Origin: Phoenix dactylifera
Taxonomy: Eukaryota > Streptophyta > Magnoliopsida > Arecales > Arecaceae
Length of the DNA: 64,000 nucleotides
Direction: 5' to 3'
Assembly (NCBI RefSeq): GCF_009389715.1
Contig: NC_052409.1
Coordinates: forward strand, 2,644,001 to 2,708,000
The notes beneath the pieces were generated by a model. It was not told the origin of the DNA. It ran no database searches and was given only the letters and a program-made list of their open reading frames with translations. Shown here in pieces: positions 1-11,600 of the stretch. The translations under genes were made by a program, and so were the position numbers. How positions within the stretch are numbered: position 1 is the stretch's first letter; the number at the start of each line of letters is the position of its first letter.

Positions 1-610
1 GCTTGAGCATTCATGAAATACTAGAAGTTCACCACTGTGTTCGGTGTTTTCTACCTGCATCAGAAACAATCATATACAGAAGAACAGCAACCACACATGA
101 GCTCAACCATGAGGGAATGCAAGAGATGGATGCCAAAGAATAGCTCCTGCAAAAACATCATTAAGGGAGCATGAGGAGCAGCACCTTAGGGAGATCTGCT
201 CTTTGAGCCTCCTCTTCCAGCAAAATTAAACAAATATCCGAAGGTTCTGTCAAAGTGCGCCGTGAAAATATATCGAGCATGAAAATGTATTGAGAGCTCA
301 AGCTGCAGCTTTTCAATACCTGCTAAACATGTCCTCACCCATCTCGCTTTCATCTTCGTATTAAAGCTAGGGCTTAAAGACTAACTATTTAAATCTTTGG
401 ATAATATCTCAGATTTAGGGTAAAGCAGTCAGAATTTTAATGACATATCTGAATAAGAAAGAGGTATTGCTCGCTGCCCACCAGGAGCAGCAAAGCAAAC
501 AAGACAGGGCTTGGCTAACTAATCAACTTATAAAAGAAAAAATACTGACAGAAAATTCAGCCCCAACACCATTAATATTCAGCTCCAGCAACAAAACATC
601 TGCTACTGAA
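1..610. other. 3' UTR and downstream flank of the hnRNP gene
   Basis: AT-rich sequence after the stop of the minus-strand hnRNP gene. It should hold the 3' UTR, but no clean AATAAA is visible on the minus strand. Open frames here are short and not gene-like. Confidence 0.5.
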
Positions 611-3600
611 TCATTGCCTGAATCTAGATTTGGCTCTCCTTGCCTCATCAGGTGTTGATGGAAACAGCTCCACATACCTCGACCCAATCGTCATCTTGTC
701 CTTGCACATTGCCTTCTTCGCCTCTTCCGCTGATGGGAACTCCACATATGCCTCGCCAGTAGCCTTCCCATCTGGGCGGCATGCGATATGCACCTTATCT
801 TCAGTCAGTTCAAACTCTGCAAAGAAGTCTACAATGTCAGCCTGGGTTGCAGAGTAAGGAAGCCCCCGAAGTTTAAGGACCTCTGTGTACTCCATCTGTG
901 CTTTGTCTTCAAAGGATCTCTTTGGACGCGCTGGAGGTGAGCTCTGACGGTATTCGTTGTCAAAGCCCCCCCCATAGTTCACCTCAGCAGCAACCGCACT
1001 GTAATAGTCTTGTTTCTTGCACCGAAAGACCTCAATGTACCTGCGCCCCATGTTCTGCCTGTCCCTCTGGAGTGCAAACTCGGCTTGCATCGGCGATGGA
1101 AAAACAACAAAGGCCTCACCTGAGAAGCGCCCATTCTTGTTCACCAGAAGGCAGTCCACGATATCCAGCCCAGCAAAGAACTTGTAGACATCAAGATCAT
1201 CACAGTTGAAGGGCAGGCCTCTCAGACGAACCACGGGGAAGTTGTAGATGCCACTGCTTCCACCACCGAAGCTGCCACTGTAGGGCTGGTAGAAGCTGCT
1301 GGCACCGAGTCCTGAAAAGTACGGGTTTGGCTCCATTGTCCGAGGCCTCTTCGAACCGGCATCGTAGCCATCCGAAGCACCCCCGCCACTCACTGCGAAG
1401 TAGGGATTTGATTCGATCATTCGTGGCCTCTTTGTTCCCTCGTACCCGTCCGAAACCCCCCCGCTTCCCATCATTGCCCTTCACGTTATCCATCCCAAGA
1501 AAAAGGAGATAGCACCCCCCAACACCCAATCCCCAATCAATAAACAGACCCAACCCACAAGTAAATTTTAAAATTAACTATCTAACAATTTCTCAATCAA
1601 TTATCAAATAAACCACAAAAGGCAATGAAGAATTTCAATGGTTATATAGGATCAGTAAACTAAATAACACATGATCAGACAAAAGAAATACAAGCAACGG
1701 ACGACTGCAAGCATGAATGAAGTTGTATATATCCTATCAAAAGGAACAGATTTTTTTACCAGATGATGCTGCACAACAAATTCTGCTATGACCCATTTAA
1801 CCTAATTACCAGAGAATGAGATTAAGCAACAAGAAACAAAAGTCAAAAGACAAGATACCACCAGAGAGCATGTGGGATGCACGCAGAACAACAGAAACAA
1901 CATAGGATGCAACAATAAAGTATGTACAACTGAAAGGGAATACCAAGAGATTATGATCCAGGTCTAAAGAGCAACTCTTGATGACAAAAGTTGCAGGACA
2001 ACATATCCCAGAACCCAAGATGACACCAACTTCTTAAAAGCCCTTTCCTCCCACACTAGGCAAGTTGATTGCAATGCTACAATCTCATGATAGTAAATAC
2101 TGTTTAAACCAAAATATGAAAGGGAAAGAAGAGAGTGGATGTGATTACAAATCATTTCAAATGTGACATCAGCTTTATTCAGGTAGGAATGGCAGACACA
2201 CACAGTTGACGATCTTTCATATAAGTTACTTATGATGACCTGTTGCATGTAAGATATTTCATTCTCTAATGATTAGAAAGCGTGTGAATCCCATAAACCT
2301 AAAACCTAAAAGAAAGCTGAAACGGTCTGAATCCTCAACTTCACATGACTTGAAAATTTCCCCGTCTTCCACAAATCTCTGGTGACATCCTTCCAACCAA
2401 TAACTTCTCATTAACTCCCTAAAAAAATTCTCCATCATCCTGCAATTTTGTGTATATCTACCCAGCTTAATTAAATTAATACATCCAGATGGCTCGACAA
2501 TATAAAATAATTAAATTCCAAAATCTTGGCATCATTTCTGCAACTTACTGTTTGACGTAACCCTTCAGTTTTTTTTTTGTTCCAAGCTTGAATATTGTCA
2601 ACAGAGCTGCTCTCATTTCAAACTTTAGAAAAGAACTAGATGAAAACTGGTTTATGCAGCACACATGATTTTTTCGAAGATCGTTTGAATAAACTCACAG
2701 AGAAGCATTCTAATATTTTACACCTCAACTTTGCTTCCCAATTACCCAATTATGTGATTTCTCCAATCCAAACATCAAAATAAGTACACTTTTCATTATG
2801 TGAGCGAGCAAGTGTCTGTGCGTGAGAGAGAGAGAGAGATGAGAGAGAAAACCAAACTAATGGCTTTTAATTATTTTATATCAATTGTTAGAACAGTAGT
2901 AGAACTGAAAAGGATTTATGGTCTTTGACAAATACAATATAGAATCATCATATCCAATCCAATGATCATTATGATGGGACTTACTGCATGAGCCACATAG
3001 CGATCAAACCACTAAGATGAGAAAAAAAAAGAAGGAACACAATCTATGAATGTCACAATGCAGCTGAAAAAATGGTCCAACTACAGCAATGTGCACAAAA
3101 TAGATCCCGCCAGGTTTGATTAGATATGCAGGAGAATCAAATACAGCTATCCCAAGTGTATAACATTTGCTGCAAGCAAATCCATGGAACCATGATCCCA
3201 AAGCCACAAGAATACATAACTATTACATTCAAAATTCATCAAGGAGTTGCTTGGTCGTTTTTCTGCATTTAAACTAAGCTCTTCTCTAATTTGGTGGTTC
3301 CCTACTAATTAGGCAGAAAACAGAGTGATGGAATAATATAGAACCAAATAAACAGAAACTTTAATAGCATCCCCCAAACTTCTATGTTTGTTAACAGAAA
3401 ACTCAACAATCCTTTGAGATAATTACAGATTTGAAGAAAAGGACACAAGGAAATCACTTAGTGGAAGGTACAAAATCAGGGTATATCATCATCTAAAAGG
3501 ACAGCGAATAGATCCACAGATGAGGAAGTCTCTTGCGTAGTTTTCTGGTCATGAACTCAACTTTTATCCTATATCCAGTCCAAAATATCTAGGATCAGTT

Positions 3601-6476
3601 CTAAACATTTGATCAAAGCAAAGACTTAATTAAAAACAGCCCCTTATTTGCTTCATTTAGTCACTGACGTCACATTCAAGAAACCATTTTTGAGGCAAAA
3701 CAGTATCAATCTGGTTCCTCGGAAGCAAAGAGCAAAAGATGTCGTTCAAGGCAATGGATGACTAATAGACAAAACTTTGTCATAGTGAGATGTAACGAAA
3801 TTTAATCAGGAACAAAAATATGATGTTTGAAGGCATAAAAGACTCTAATGGCTATGTACAAAGGCAAGTAGACAGGTAAGTTTTATACCTTAAAGAAAAC
3901 ATGTGAACCTATTCTCAACGACGATTCTTACATCTTCAAGGAAATCCTTGCCAGTTCTGTGGAATTAGAACCAGAAAGGGATCAAATCAGTTGGCTTCAT
4001 ATCTTGCCCATTCCATACAGCTAAACAAAAAGGCTATTTCAGTCAAGCTGCTAGATCCCATCAGAAATATAAAAACCTAGTACGTCAAAAACCTGTTCTT
4101 ATATCTAAGCAGATGTTAAGAGGTTTTAGCCAAGAAGGTCAATCCAGACATTTCACATAAATCATTTGCATTTCCTTGGACATTAAAAAAATTGAAGAAC
4201 TTGGCTGCTCAAAGATAGCATAATGTGTTCCTTTTTCTCCTTCCAATTCTTTATTCCTTCTTAGTGCCCTCATCTTATCCAGACTAAAGTTCTGTCACTA
4301 TTGGACGAATGTAGCTTGACCATAATAAAATAAAACATATTCAGTGACCATAACATTAAGTAATTGATGAAGCTCTCAGTGTGTCCCAATGGTGAAAACA
4401 CTATAAAGATACTCTTCCTAGCCCCCCTCTCAACCTTTAGCTTCAGTCTCAAAATTTCATTTATTTCTCCAATTAGAATAGCATAGTCACCTTCACAAGA
4501 TGGACAGAAGTACAATTATTTTCCACTTCCAATATAGACCACTTTTATCCATCTATAGCTGGAAAGAAGTCTTAGCTCTTGTCATGATATCATCAAGCAG
4601 ACCACATACTAAAAAGGGGTATCCATGTCTTGCGTCTTTTCATATTTACATGTCAAATGAAAAGCAAAGCTCACTAAGAAGTTCAAGGGGCTGCCCATGG
4701 AAATAGGTTTTCATGTACACACACATACACCATGCCCACTTAGAATTGAAGAAGTTGCATGTGTTGGAAATGAGGAAAAAGAAAGGGCTTTTTTAGGAAG
4801 AGGGGGGGGAGCCTTCAGAGAGGTTCCAACCATATCTCATGGTGCAATTGCATTTCAAGGTATCAAGGGCCCACTGAAGAAGTTTGTAAGCACAGCTGGG
4901 AGAAGGACGTATCCAATGTCTTCCAAATAGGCCATGTCCATAAATTATTAGCAGCCAACTTTTTAAGGCAAGTTGTCAATCTCTCCAGCAAATTGTCCAT
5001 CTACATTTGTTGCACTCGTCTCATCCTTTAAGCCAATCTAGGATGCACATACGTCCCATACGAAAACTCTTCAGATCAGGTCTCATATATCAAGTGCATG
5101 TTATTTTGGGGAAAAAGATATGACTGAATGCAATATTCCAACATTTAAAACTCTTTATAATGTAGTTAAAATAGGTACATAGACAATCATGCATGACCAA
5201 ACGTATGTCATATGTACATATACAGATACATATCTAAATAATTTGATTGAAAACAAAACTACTAAATCAACTAAAGGTCCCAAACAACACAAATGCTTTG
5301 AAATGATTACCTGTTTTCTTGAATTGTTTGTTTTCTCCTTTTTTTGATGTTTTCAATATTTAAGTCTTATTTTTAAGCCAAAATTGACAAATTCAAAGCA
5401 AACTCATATTTAACTTGAAACCAAGGCTTTCTTTGTACAGAAATTTTGTTTTCAAAATTAAAACCAAGTTTTTGAACTTATTTCTTCCCTAAAAAACTTG
5501 ACACAAAACCTAGAAGATTAGTGGGAAGGAAACCTTCCCTGTTGGATGCAAAACTTACCATGTCTGGATATGTTCTTGTAACAATAAGAGCAACAAAATC
5601 CCCAACTTGGTGGGGCCTTAACAGATGACCAAAATAGCTAATTCATATAAATCAAATCAAGCTAATAGTGCTAACCATCGTAAACAAGAAACCACGTGCA
5701 TCTAACAAGCATAATCACATGCAAAAGTATTGCCAAGATCTTGCACAGTCCACACAATACAACCAATGACCAGTAACCCTCAATCTGCAGCACATCACAC
5801 AATATCATGTATCTCACCACCAAATCATACCTCAAGCCTCGCCATGCTTCCCCTTATTACCTCTTGCAAGTGGTGAGCAGTATTTTTAAAATCAAATAGG
5901 TTTAAGCCCCTTCAGTCTATGAAATTAAGACGGTTTCAGTCATTCAAAGAACGAACACGAAACCAATGAAGAAAGTTTAAGAACTTTGCCCATCCGCAGC
6001 TCAATCTAGTCACAAAGAATCAAACTCCAAGAGAGCTACTTCGCTGCTCTTCTTTTTTCCCCAAAGGCATCATACCATGGCGACAGGCATGTCTGGAGCA
6101 CAATGATATTTTTTTCCCCTCTAAATCAACATGAACCCACCATCAATCTGTCTCCAAAGCCCTCTAACCCTACATCCTAAAAGCTCTCCCAAAAATATTA
6201 GACAACCACCCGCTCCCGCACCCTTTCGTCCAAAAACCCTAACCCTAGGTCCCATTCAGACCAACATCACAAATTCATATGAAAATACACAAAGAACTCG
6301 AACAAACCAGAATCCATATGATTAAAAAAGAAAAGAAAGAAAAGGAAGCATAAAAAGAACAAGAGAAAGATCAAACAAAAACCTCATGAGAGACAAATCA
6401 GAGAAGCAAGCAATTTCGCACGAAGACAAAGAACTAGGGTTAGGGTTTCCTCGACTTACCCCCTAGATCCATACAT
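611..6476 (-). CDS. hnRNP F/H-like RNA-binding protein with two RRM domains
   Basis: Two coding exons: 6476-6460 (17 nt) and 1478-611; 294 residues. The intron has donor GGTAAGT at 6459 and acceptor AAAG before 1478. The junction reads MYGSRGAMMGSGG, which is the N-terminus I recall for Arabidopsis homologues, so the real start is 6476 and not the ATG at 1474. A quasi-RRM lies at about residues 88-157 (VRLRGLPFNC, then GEAFVVF) and another at about 206-277 (LKLRGLPYSA, GEAYVEF), ending SRYVELFPST. The N-terminus holds two copies of SDGY..KRPR..E.NPYF (residues 15-33 and 41-60). Proteins of this family bind G-rich RNA and act in splicing and RNA processing in the nucleus; that role is family knowledge. 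The last exon carries the whole body of the protein and stops at 611. The 3' UTR runs toward the window's left edge, and I could not see a clear poly(A) signal. Confidence 0.93.
1479..6459 (-). other. 5-kb first intron of the hnRNP gene
   Basis: The interval between donor 6459 and acceptor 1479 is AT-rich and non-coding on both strands. It holds a GA microsatellite at about 2824-2849 and a telo-box just inside the donor (minus strand, 6448-6440). Another AAACCCTAACCCTAGG lies on the plus strand near 6235-6250. I recognise no transposon or exon in it. Its length would fit an enhancer-bearing first intron, but that is inference. Confidence 0.75.
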
Positions 6477-6661
6477 GGTCGTCGCTCGATGAATTCCCTT
6501 CCAACCCAACACCAACAGCCGCACTCGTCGTCGTTGCCGCCTTCGCCTCCCCGCTTCTCCTCCTCAGAAGGAGACTCCCAAGAGATCTGTAGAGAGGGAA
6601 CGAAAGAGAGGAGAAACAGCCAACCAGGTGGCGCGCTCAAAAAAGGCAACCCTAATCTCGC

Positions 6662-6668
6662 TTTTATA
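6662..6668 (-). promoter_or_regulatory. TATA box of the hnRNP gene
   Basis: TATAAAA on the minus strand lies about 190 bases upstream of the start codon at 6476. It predicts transcription from about 6635 and a leader of about 160 bases. This is pattern recognition only. Confidence 0.5.
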
Positions 6669-6699
6669 ATTTCATTTCCCTGTTCGAAATTTTTTGTAG

Positions 6700-8380
6700 T
6701 CATTGACCAACTTACCAAAATAGCCTTCTTTAAGTGCCGAGACTGCAAGGGCTTTATCGTAATTTTTGTTTGGCTGTTGTGAGTGGACGGTTATTGATGA
6801 GATTATACTCTTGATTTAGAGTGAGGGCGGTCCAGTGGACCAGCACCCGCTTACGAAATATCTCAAGACTAGTGAGAGGGTTTGACTTATTCTGAACCTC
6901 TCATATTTATAAAAAAATAAAAAATGTTACTGATTGAGTTACCTTCTATACTACATATTATTTAGAAATTTTTTTTTGAAAGGATCTTGGATGCATTTTT
7001 TTTCTTTCTGTCAATCACTTTTTTTTAATCTTTTTAAGTCGTCATTGTATCAAAAAAAAAAAAAAAAGCTCCCCGTATTTTAGGTGAGCCGTTCAATGTA
7101 CAGGAACATTGTAGATAAATAAAATTACTATAAAATTCATCTTGTGAAATTTTTATTTAAAAAATATTTAATCATTACTTTATAACTTTTTGTACGGTTT
7201 TGCCTCTAGGTGTAAAAGGAGGAATGCCTATTTACCGACTCGTGGTATATGTTCTGAACATCAAATACTCATATGCTTGAGCTATCGAAATTATTGAAGG
7301 ACCTGTAGAATAACATCCTGCAAAAAAAAAAAAAAGCAAAAGCAAATAATAAAAAAGTCCACTTCCTACTTTGTTAACCCTTTTTCCAGAATAAAAGATT
7401 TTTCTACTGATTTGATAAAAGATTTTTGATCCAATCAAATTTTCTTTTATTGGTACGTCGTAGTATTATGCTTCATAGGGAGAGATAAGATGATAAATCT
7501 GCTAGTTATCCAAACTATTTTTGTTGACCAGACCTTTAATACTTTGTTGACACCTACAGTAATACCATATCTTAGTTATGTTAACTCTTAAGCTTGAAGA
7601 TTAGAGCAATATGATTTGTCTTGGGTGCACAGTTGGATGAAAATAACGAGCTAGTGTAGACTGTATCTCTGTGTAGATTGTCTCATCCTTCTATGCAATC
7701 TTATGTCTCATATTGACCAAATACTTCTAAGGAACTCTAAAATCTCTCCCTCACTCCCTCCCTCTCATGGTTGTTGTTCAATATAGCAACAGTCCACCCA
7801 CACGATACCATAAGTAGAACTGGAGAGAAACAAGGCAGAGACAAGTCTACATGGTGACTGACAAACAAATGTGTGGAATCATAGAGGATATGTTAATAAT
7901 TACAGGAGCAGCTGGGGAGGTTCATGATGTCCAATGATCTGAAGTAGGAAACATCTTGCAGTAGCAAATACATGTATGCAATTTTTGCTCGCCTAGAACA
8001 TGGTTTTTGCTAAGGAAATGTTGACTGATTAATACAAAGTAGCACCACGAAGGATTGGACTAAAAGATAACAATGGTTATTTAACACAACCAAGAGGGTG
8101 AAAAAATATATTGCAACTATAAGATCCTTCAAAATAGTATTTTGGGGGAAAATGCATATATAACTTTCAACGTAACATAACTAGAAACCAGCTCACATGA
8201 TGAAGGAATAATAAACTCGAGTTAGCAAACCTAATGGAGAAACCTCACCTAAAATGCCCCAAATAATACCTGTACCTAACTAGTTTCGAGAACAGCAAAT
8301 TACATGAATCAACCTGATGCATGCTCTGAAGTCATGAAATTCTATATTTCAGATTCACTGGAAAGGGATGACAATTCAAA
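6700..8380. other. Intergenic region between the hnRNP promoter and the GET1 3' end
   Basis: AT-rich sequence with no supported gene. It contains A and T homopolymers (for example 7050-7067) and a CCCTCCCT-rich patch near 7750. The left part is the upstream region of the hnRNP gene; the right part lies downstream of GET1. Confidence 0.55.
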
Positions 8381-8386
8381 TTTATT
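8381..8386 (-). terminator. Candidate poly(A) signal of GET1
   Basis: AATAAA on the minus strand lies about 240 bases past the GET1 stop codon. It is the nearest canonical signal, but plant 3' ends are variable, so the call is tentative. Confidence 0.35.
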
Positions 8387-8625
8387 TTATGCAAGCGTGC
8401 TACGTTGAAAACTCTGAAATTCTACAAAATGTTCCCGTCCAAGATGAAGACTAGAAATCTTTAATGACACACCACTCCCCATCTTTTGACTGAAGAAAAT
8501 TGCCCAGTTCAAGGAGGGTGAAGAAACGAAAGATGGAGCAAGCAGAGATTACATATCTAGAGCACATACCAACCTCCCAAAATCTGGATCAAAAATTACA
8601 AATATATACTGGGCAAGCAAAGTTT

Positions 8626-11600
8626 TTAGGATTTAATCATGAAAAAAAAAATTGACAGCTTTTGACACAAAAACTTGCTAACTTGAGTAGCTAAAAGCAG
8701 CCATGGTATTATGCCAACCTGCATTTAAAATTTTGAGTTAGTAAAATGATTCGAAGTTTAGACACAAGACAGCTCTATATGTCTTCAAATGAAAACTGCT
8801 ACGTGGATAAGGAGTAAATCTCTACCATGATTTGACCGGTGACAGCATCTCCAGATCTACAGGACAGGAACCTCCCTGCCAAGAAACACAAGAAACATTA
8901 GTTCTTGCACATCAGAGCATGTACAGAATGCATGTGTGCGTGCTTATGTATATGTATTTCAAAAGAAGCAGCAACATCCAGAATATTTTCACCAGATAGC
9001 ACCAGCTGGCATTTGTTCTCTCTTTATAAGGGGAAAAAAGCAGGACATTGGAGAATGATCATGCATAGCTTTTTTAAGTTAAAGGAAATCAAAAAAAAAA
9101 TGCAGACATAAGCTACTTATTGAGAATGATGATAAATAATGAATTCAGTAAAGTACAAAGCATGTTAAAGGAGCTTGGTAGTAATACAACAGCAACAATG
9201 CCCGAAACCCGTAACAAGAGCTATTTCATGAGGTGCATGCGATGAAGGTTAAGTGTTTGACAGTAACAGGGGCGGCCCAATATATTTGGAGGCCTAAGGC
9301 AAATCCAATGAATGAGGCCTCTTTTTTTTAATAATATTTTTTTTAATAAATATAAAATATTTAAAAAAATGATATAGAAATAGATAGCTATCAAGTATAC
9401 TATTTCAATAAAGATATATAAATTTAATAAAAATAGGTAAAAAACTTTTTTAATTTAATATAATTTTTAAATAAAAGTAAATAAAAGTAATTGCTCGAAA
9501 AGAAGGGCCATGAAACTGATTAATTAACTAAGATAATGCTTGACAATAGTATTTATCATGTCAAGCAAAAGCCGAATAGGAAGTGGTTATCTCATGCCAC
9601 TTCATTGTCAAGGTAATAAAAAAATTGCACCTCTCTATAAGAGAAAGTAGGGGCATTATGGGAAATTCACTCCATCCAATAAATAAAAGTCCCATCCCAC
9701 CGTCTCCCCTTCAAGTGAGTACCCAAGCAGCAACTGCAACATCACAGCACAGCAACCATTCAACTCCCTCTAGCTCCTTTTCTCTCTCTACCACCCAAGA
9801 GGGGAGAAGAAACCGAGAGGAGAAAATTAAAAGAATCTCCACCCTCCAAGAAGTCCATCTCCGATCCCCCTATCTTTCTTCCCGATGGCCCAGCTGGATC
9901 AGGAGTAATGTGAGGGAAGGAAAACCAAGACCAAAACCAAAAAAGAGAAGGGATGAAAGATAAGAGTGGAAGACGAAGGGGGGAAGACGAGAATGGAAGG
10001 AATGAGTATTTGTATAGCTGCAGCATCTTCCGGTGGGGGCCTTCGCTAGGCCGGGGGCCTTAGGCGACCGCCTCAGTCGCCTAAGGCTCGAGCCGGCACT
10101 GGACAGTAAGGATTTCTTGTCTTCAACATGTATGCAGGGAACCTGACCAAGTGGCTGGCTAGATCAACAAAGAAGGCCAGATGGAATTTGGTAGAAGAAT
10201 TTGTGCATACACAAACACACATGCATGCACATGCAGACACAAAGAACCCGCTCAAGCATGAATGCATGACAAGACCGCACAAATTAATTAGAATGTTACC
10301 TGCTTGCCCACATAGGCATCTAAAAGAAAGCTCACGAAGAGCATAGTCAAAATTAAAGGAGATGTCAATGTTATGCTTAATAAATCTCGTAAACCCTCTC
10401 CCAAGTCATTTAATGCGTTTAATATCCTAATATGATTTCCATTGTTATGATGTAGAGAACTGCCAAGATTTTAAAAGCATTATTCTGATCATTTCTGTAG
10501 ACAGTATTGACACTTCCACAAGTGTCAAAATCAGAGTTTTTCTTCTAAAAAATCATGCCACAAATGGCAGCAACAAGGCAAGAACCATTCCCCTCTCATG
10601 CTGGTTGTATTATTAAAGTCTACTTATAGGTTAACATCAAAGAAAAGTGTTGGACCATAGCATCAACCACTCTTATGAATAAATTAATTTGCATACCATA
10701 AAATTTATTACAAGATTTCTGCAAAATATAAGCAATAACTTTCCCTTGATGAAATTGTTCATGATGGTTATTCTCAGAGGAAATAAAAGAGCTAGATCAC
10801 CCAGTGAATATTATCCTTCTTATGCTTTTATCCACACAAAATACAATTATTTCGTCTTGAAGTGCATATTACTATAATAGCATTGATCCCACAATTATGA
10901 AATTGTTATGAGCACTTCAAACTGAGTTAAAGCCAGATGGATGATATTTTTCCACCAAAGCAATTTTGTAAACTTCTGTTGATTAAGTTTTTTCAAAAAA
11001 AGTAAAAGCAGACAAGAATTAGATGCTAGTTACCTAATCAAGCACAGGTTAATGAGACTCATATCACAATGTCCAGGTTACTATTTTCCTTGAGCACTAA
11101 CTATACTCAAGGTTAGATTTGGCTACTCTTTGCACCCTGAAATCTATATGATGAAATGGCTTGTCAGCCTCTCAAAATTATCCAAAACTTCTAGCTCTTC
11201 TTAACAACATCACCAAACTGCAAGCAGCCAATCCTCCCTGTATTTACAGGTGGAAATGGTTCTTAAAGTTAGGATAGAGTACGTACTGGAGAAGTGATTG
11301 GGGAAGTTTAACAGGAAGAAGACACGGACATAATGATAACTCCTCAACATAATGCAGATAGATAATGATTTGTTGTTAACAATTACCAACTAAATAATAT
11401 AAAAATTTACTGAAATGTGACAAATCATTATCATATGACAGGATATAATTTATAAAAATGAAATGATGTTCTTCATGCTACCAAAAATTTGCAGAGAACA
11501 GTCTGTAATGTAAATTTCCAAAGTAAAGAAAAAGGCCTGTGAAGTTTGCTACCAAAAGGCTGCAAAAGATGTTGCGGAACTGCTGCAACTGGAACACCCC

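Larger units (their letters stand above)
8876..11552 (-). other. GET1 intron 5 (2.7 kb), host of an hAT element
   Basis: Non-coding between exon 5 and exon 6. Apart from the hAT element at 9267-10101 it is AT-rich and featureless to my reading. Removing the element and one target copy would leave an intron of about 1.8 kb. Confidence 0.8.

Noticed and set aside
1200-1553. Minus-strand open frame overlapping the hnRNP exon start
   Set aside because: It is an alternative frame of the hnRNP exon, and the splice acceptor at 1479 shows its upstream part is intron.
9583-9963. 126-codon plus-strand open frame
   Set aside because: It lies wholly inside the hAT element; composition-driven and without family resemblance.
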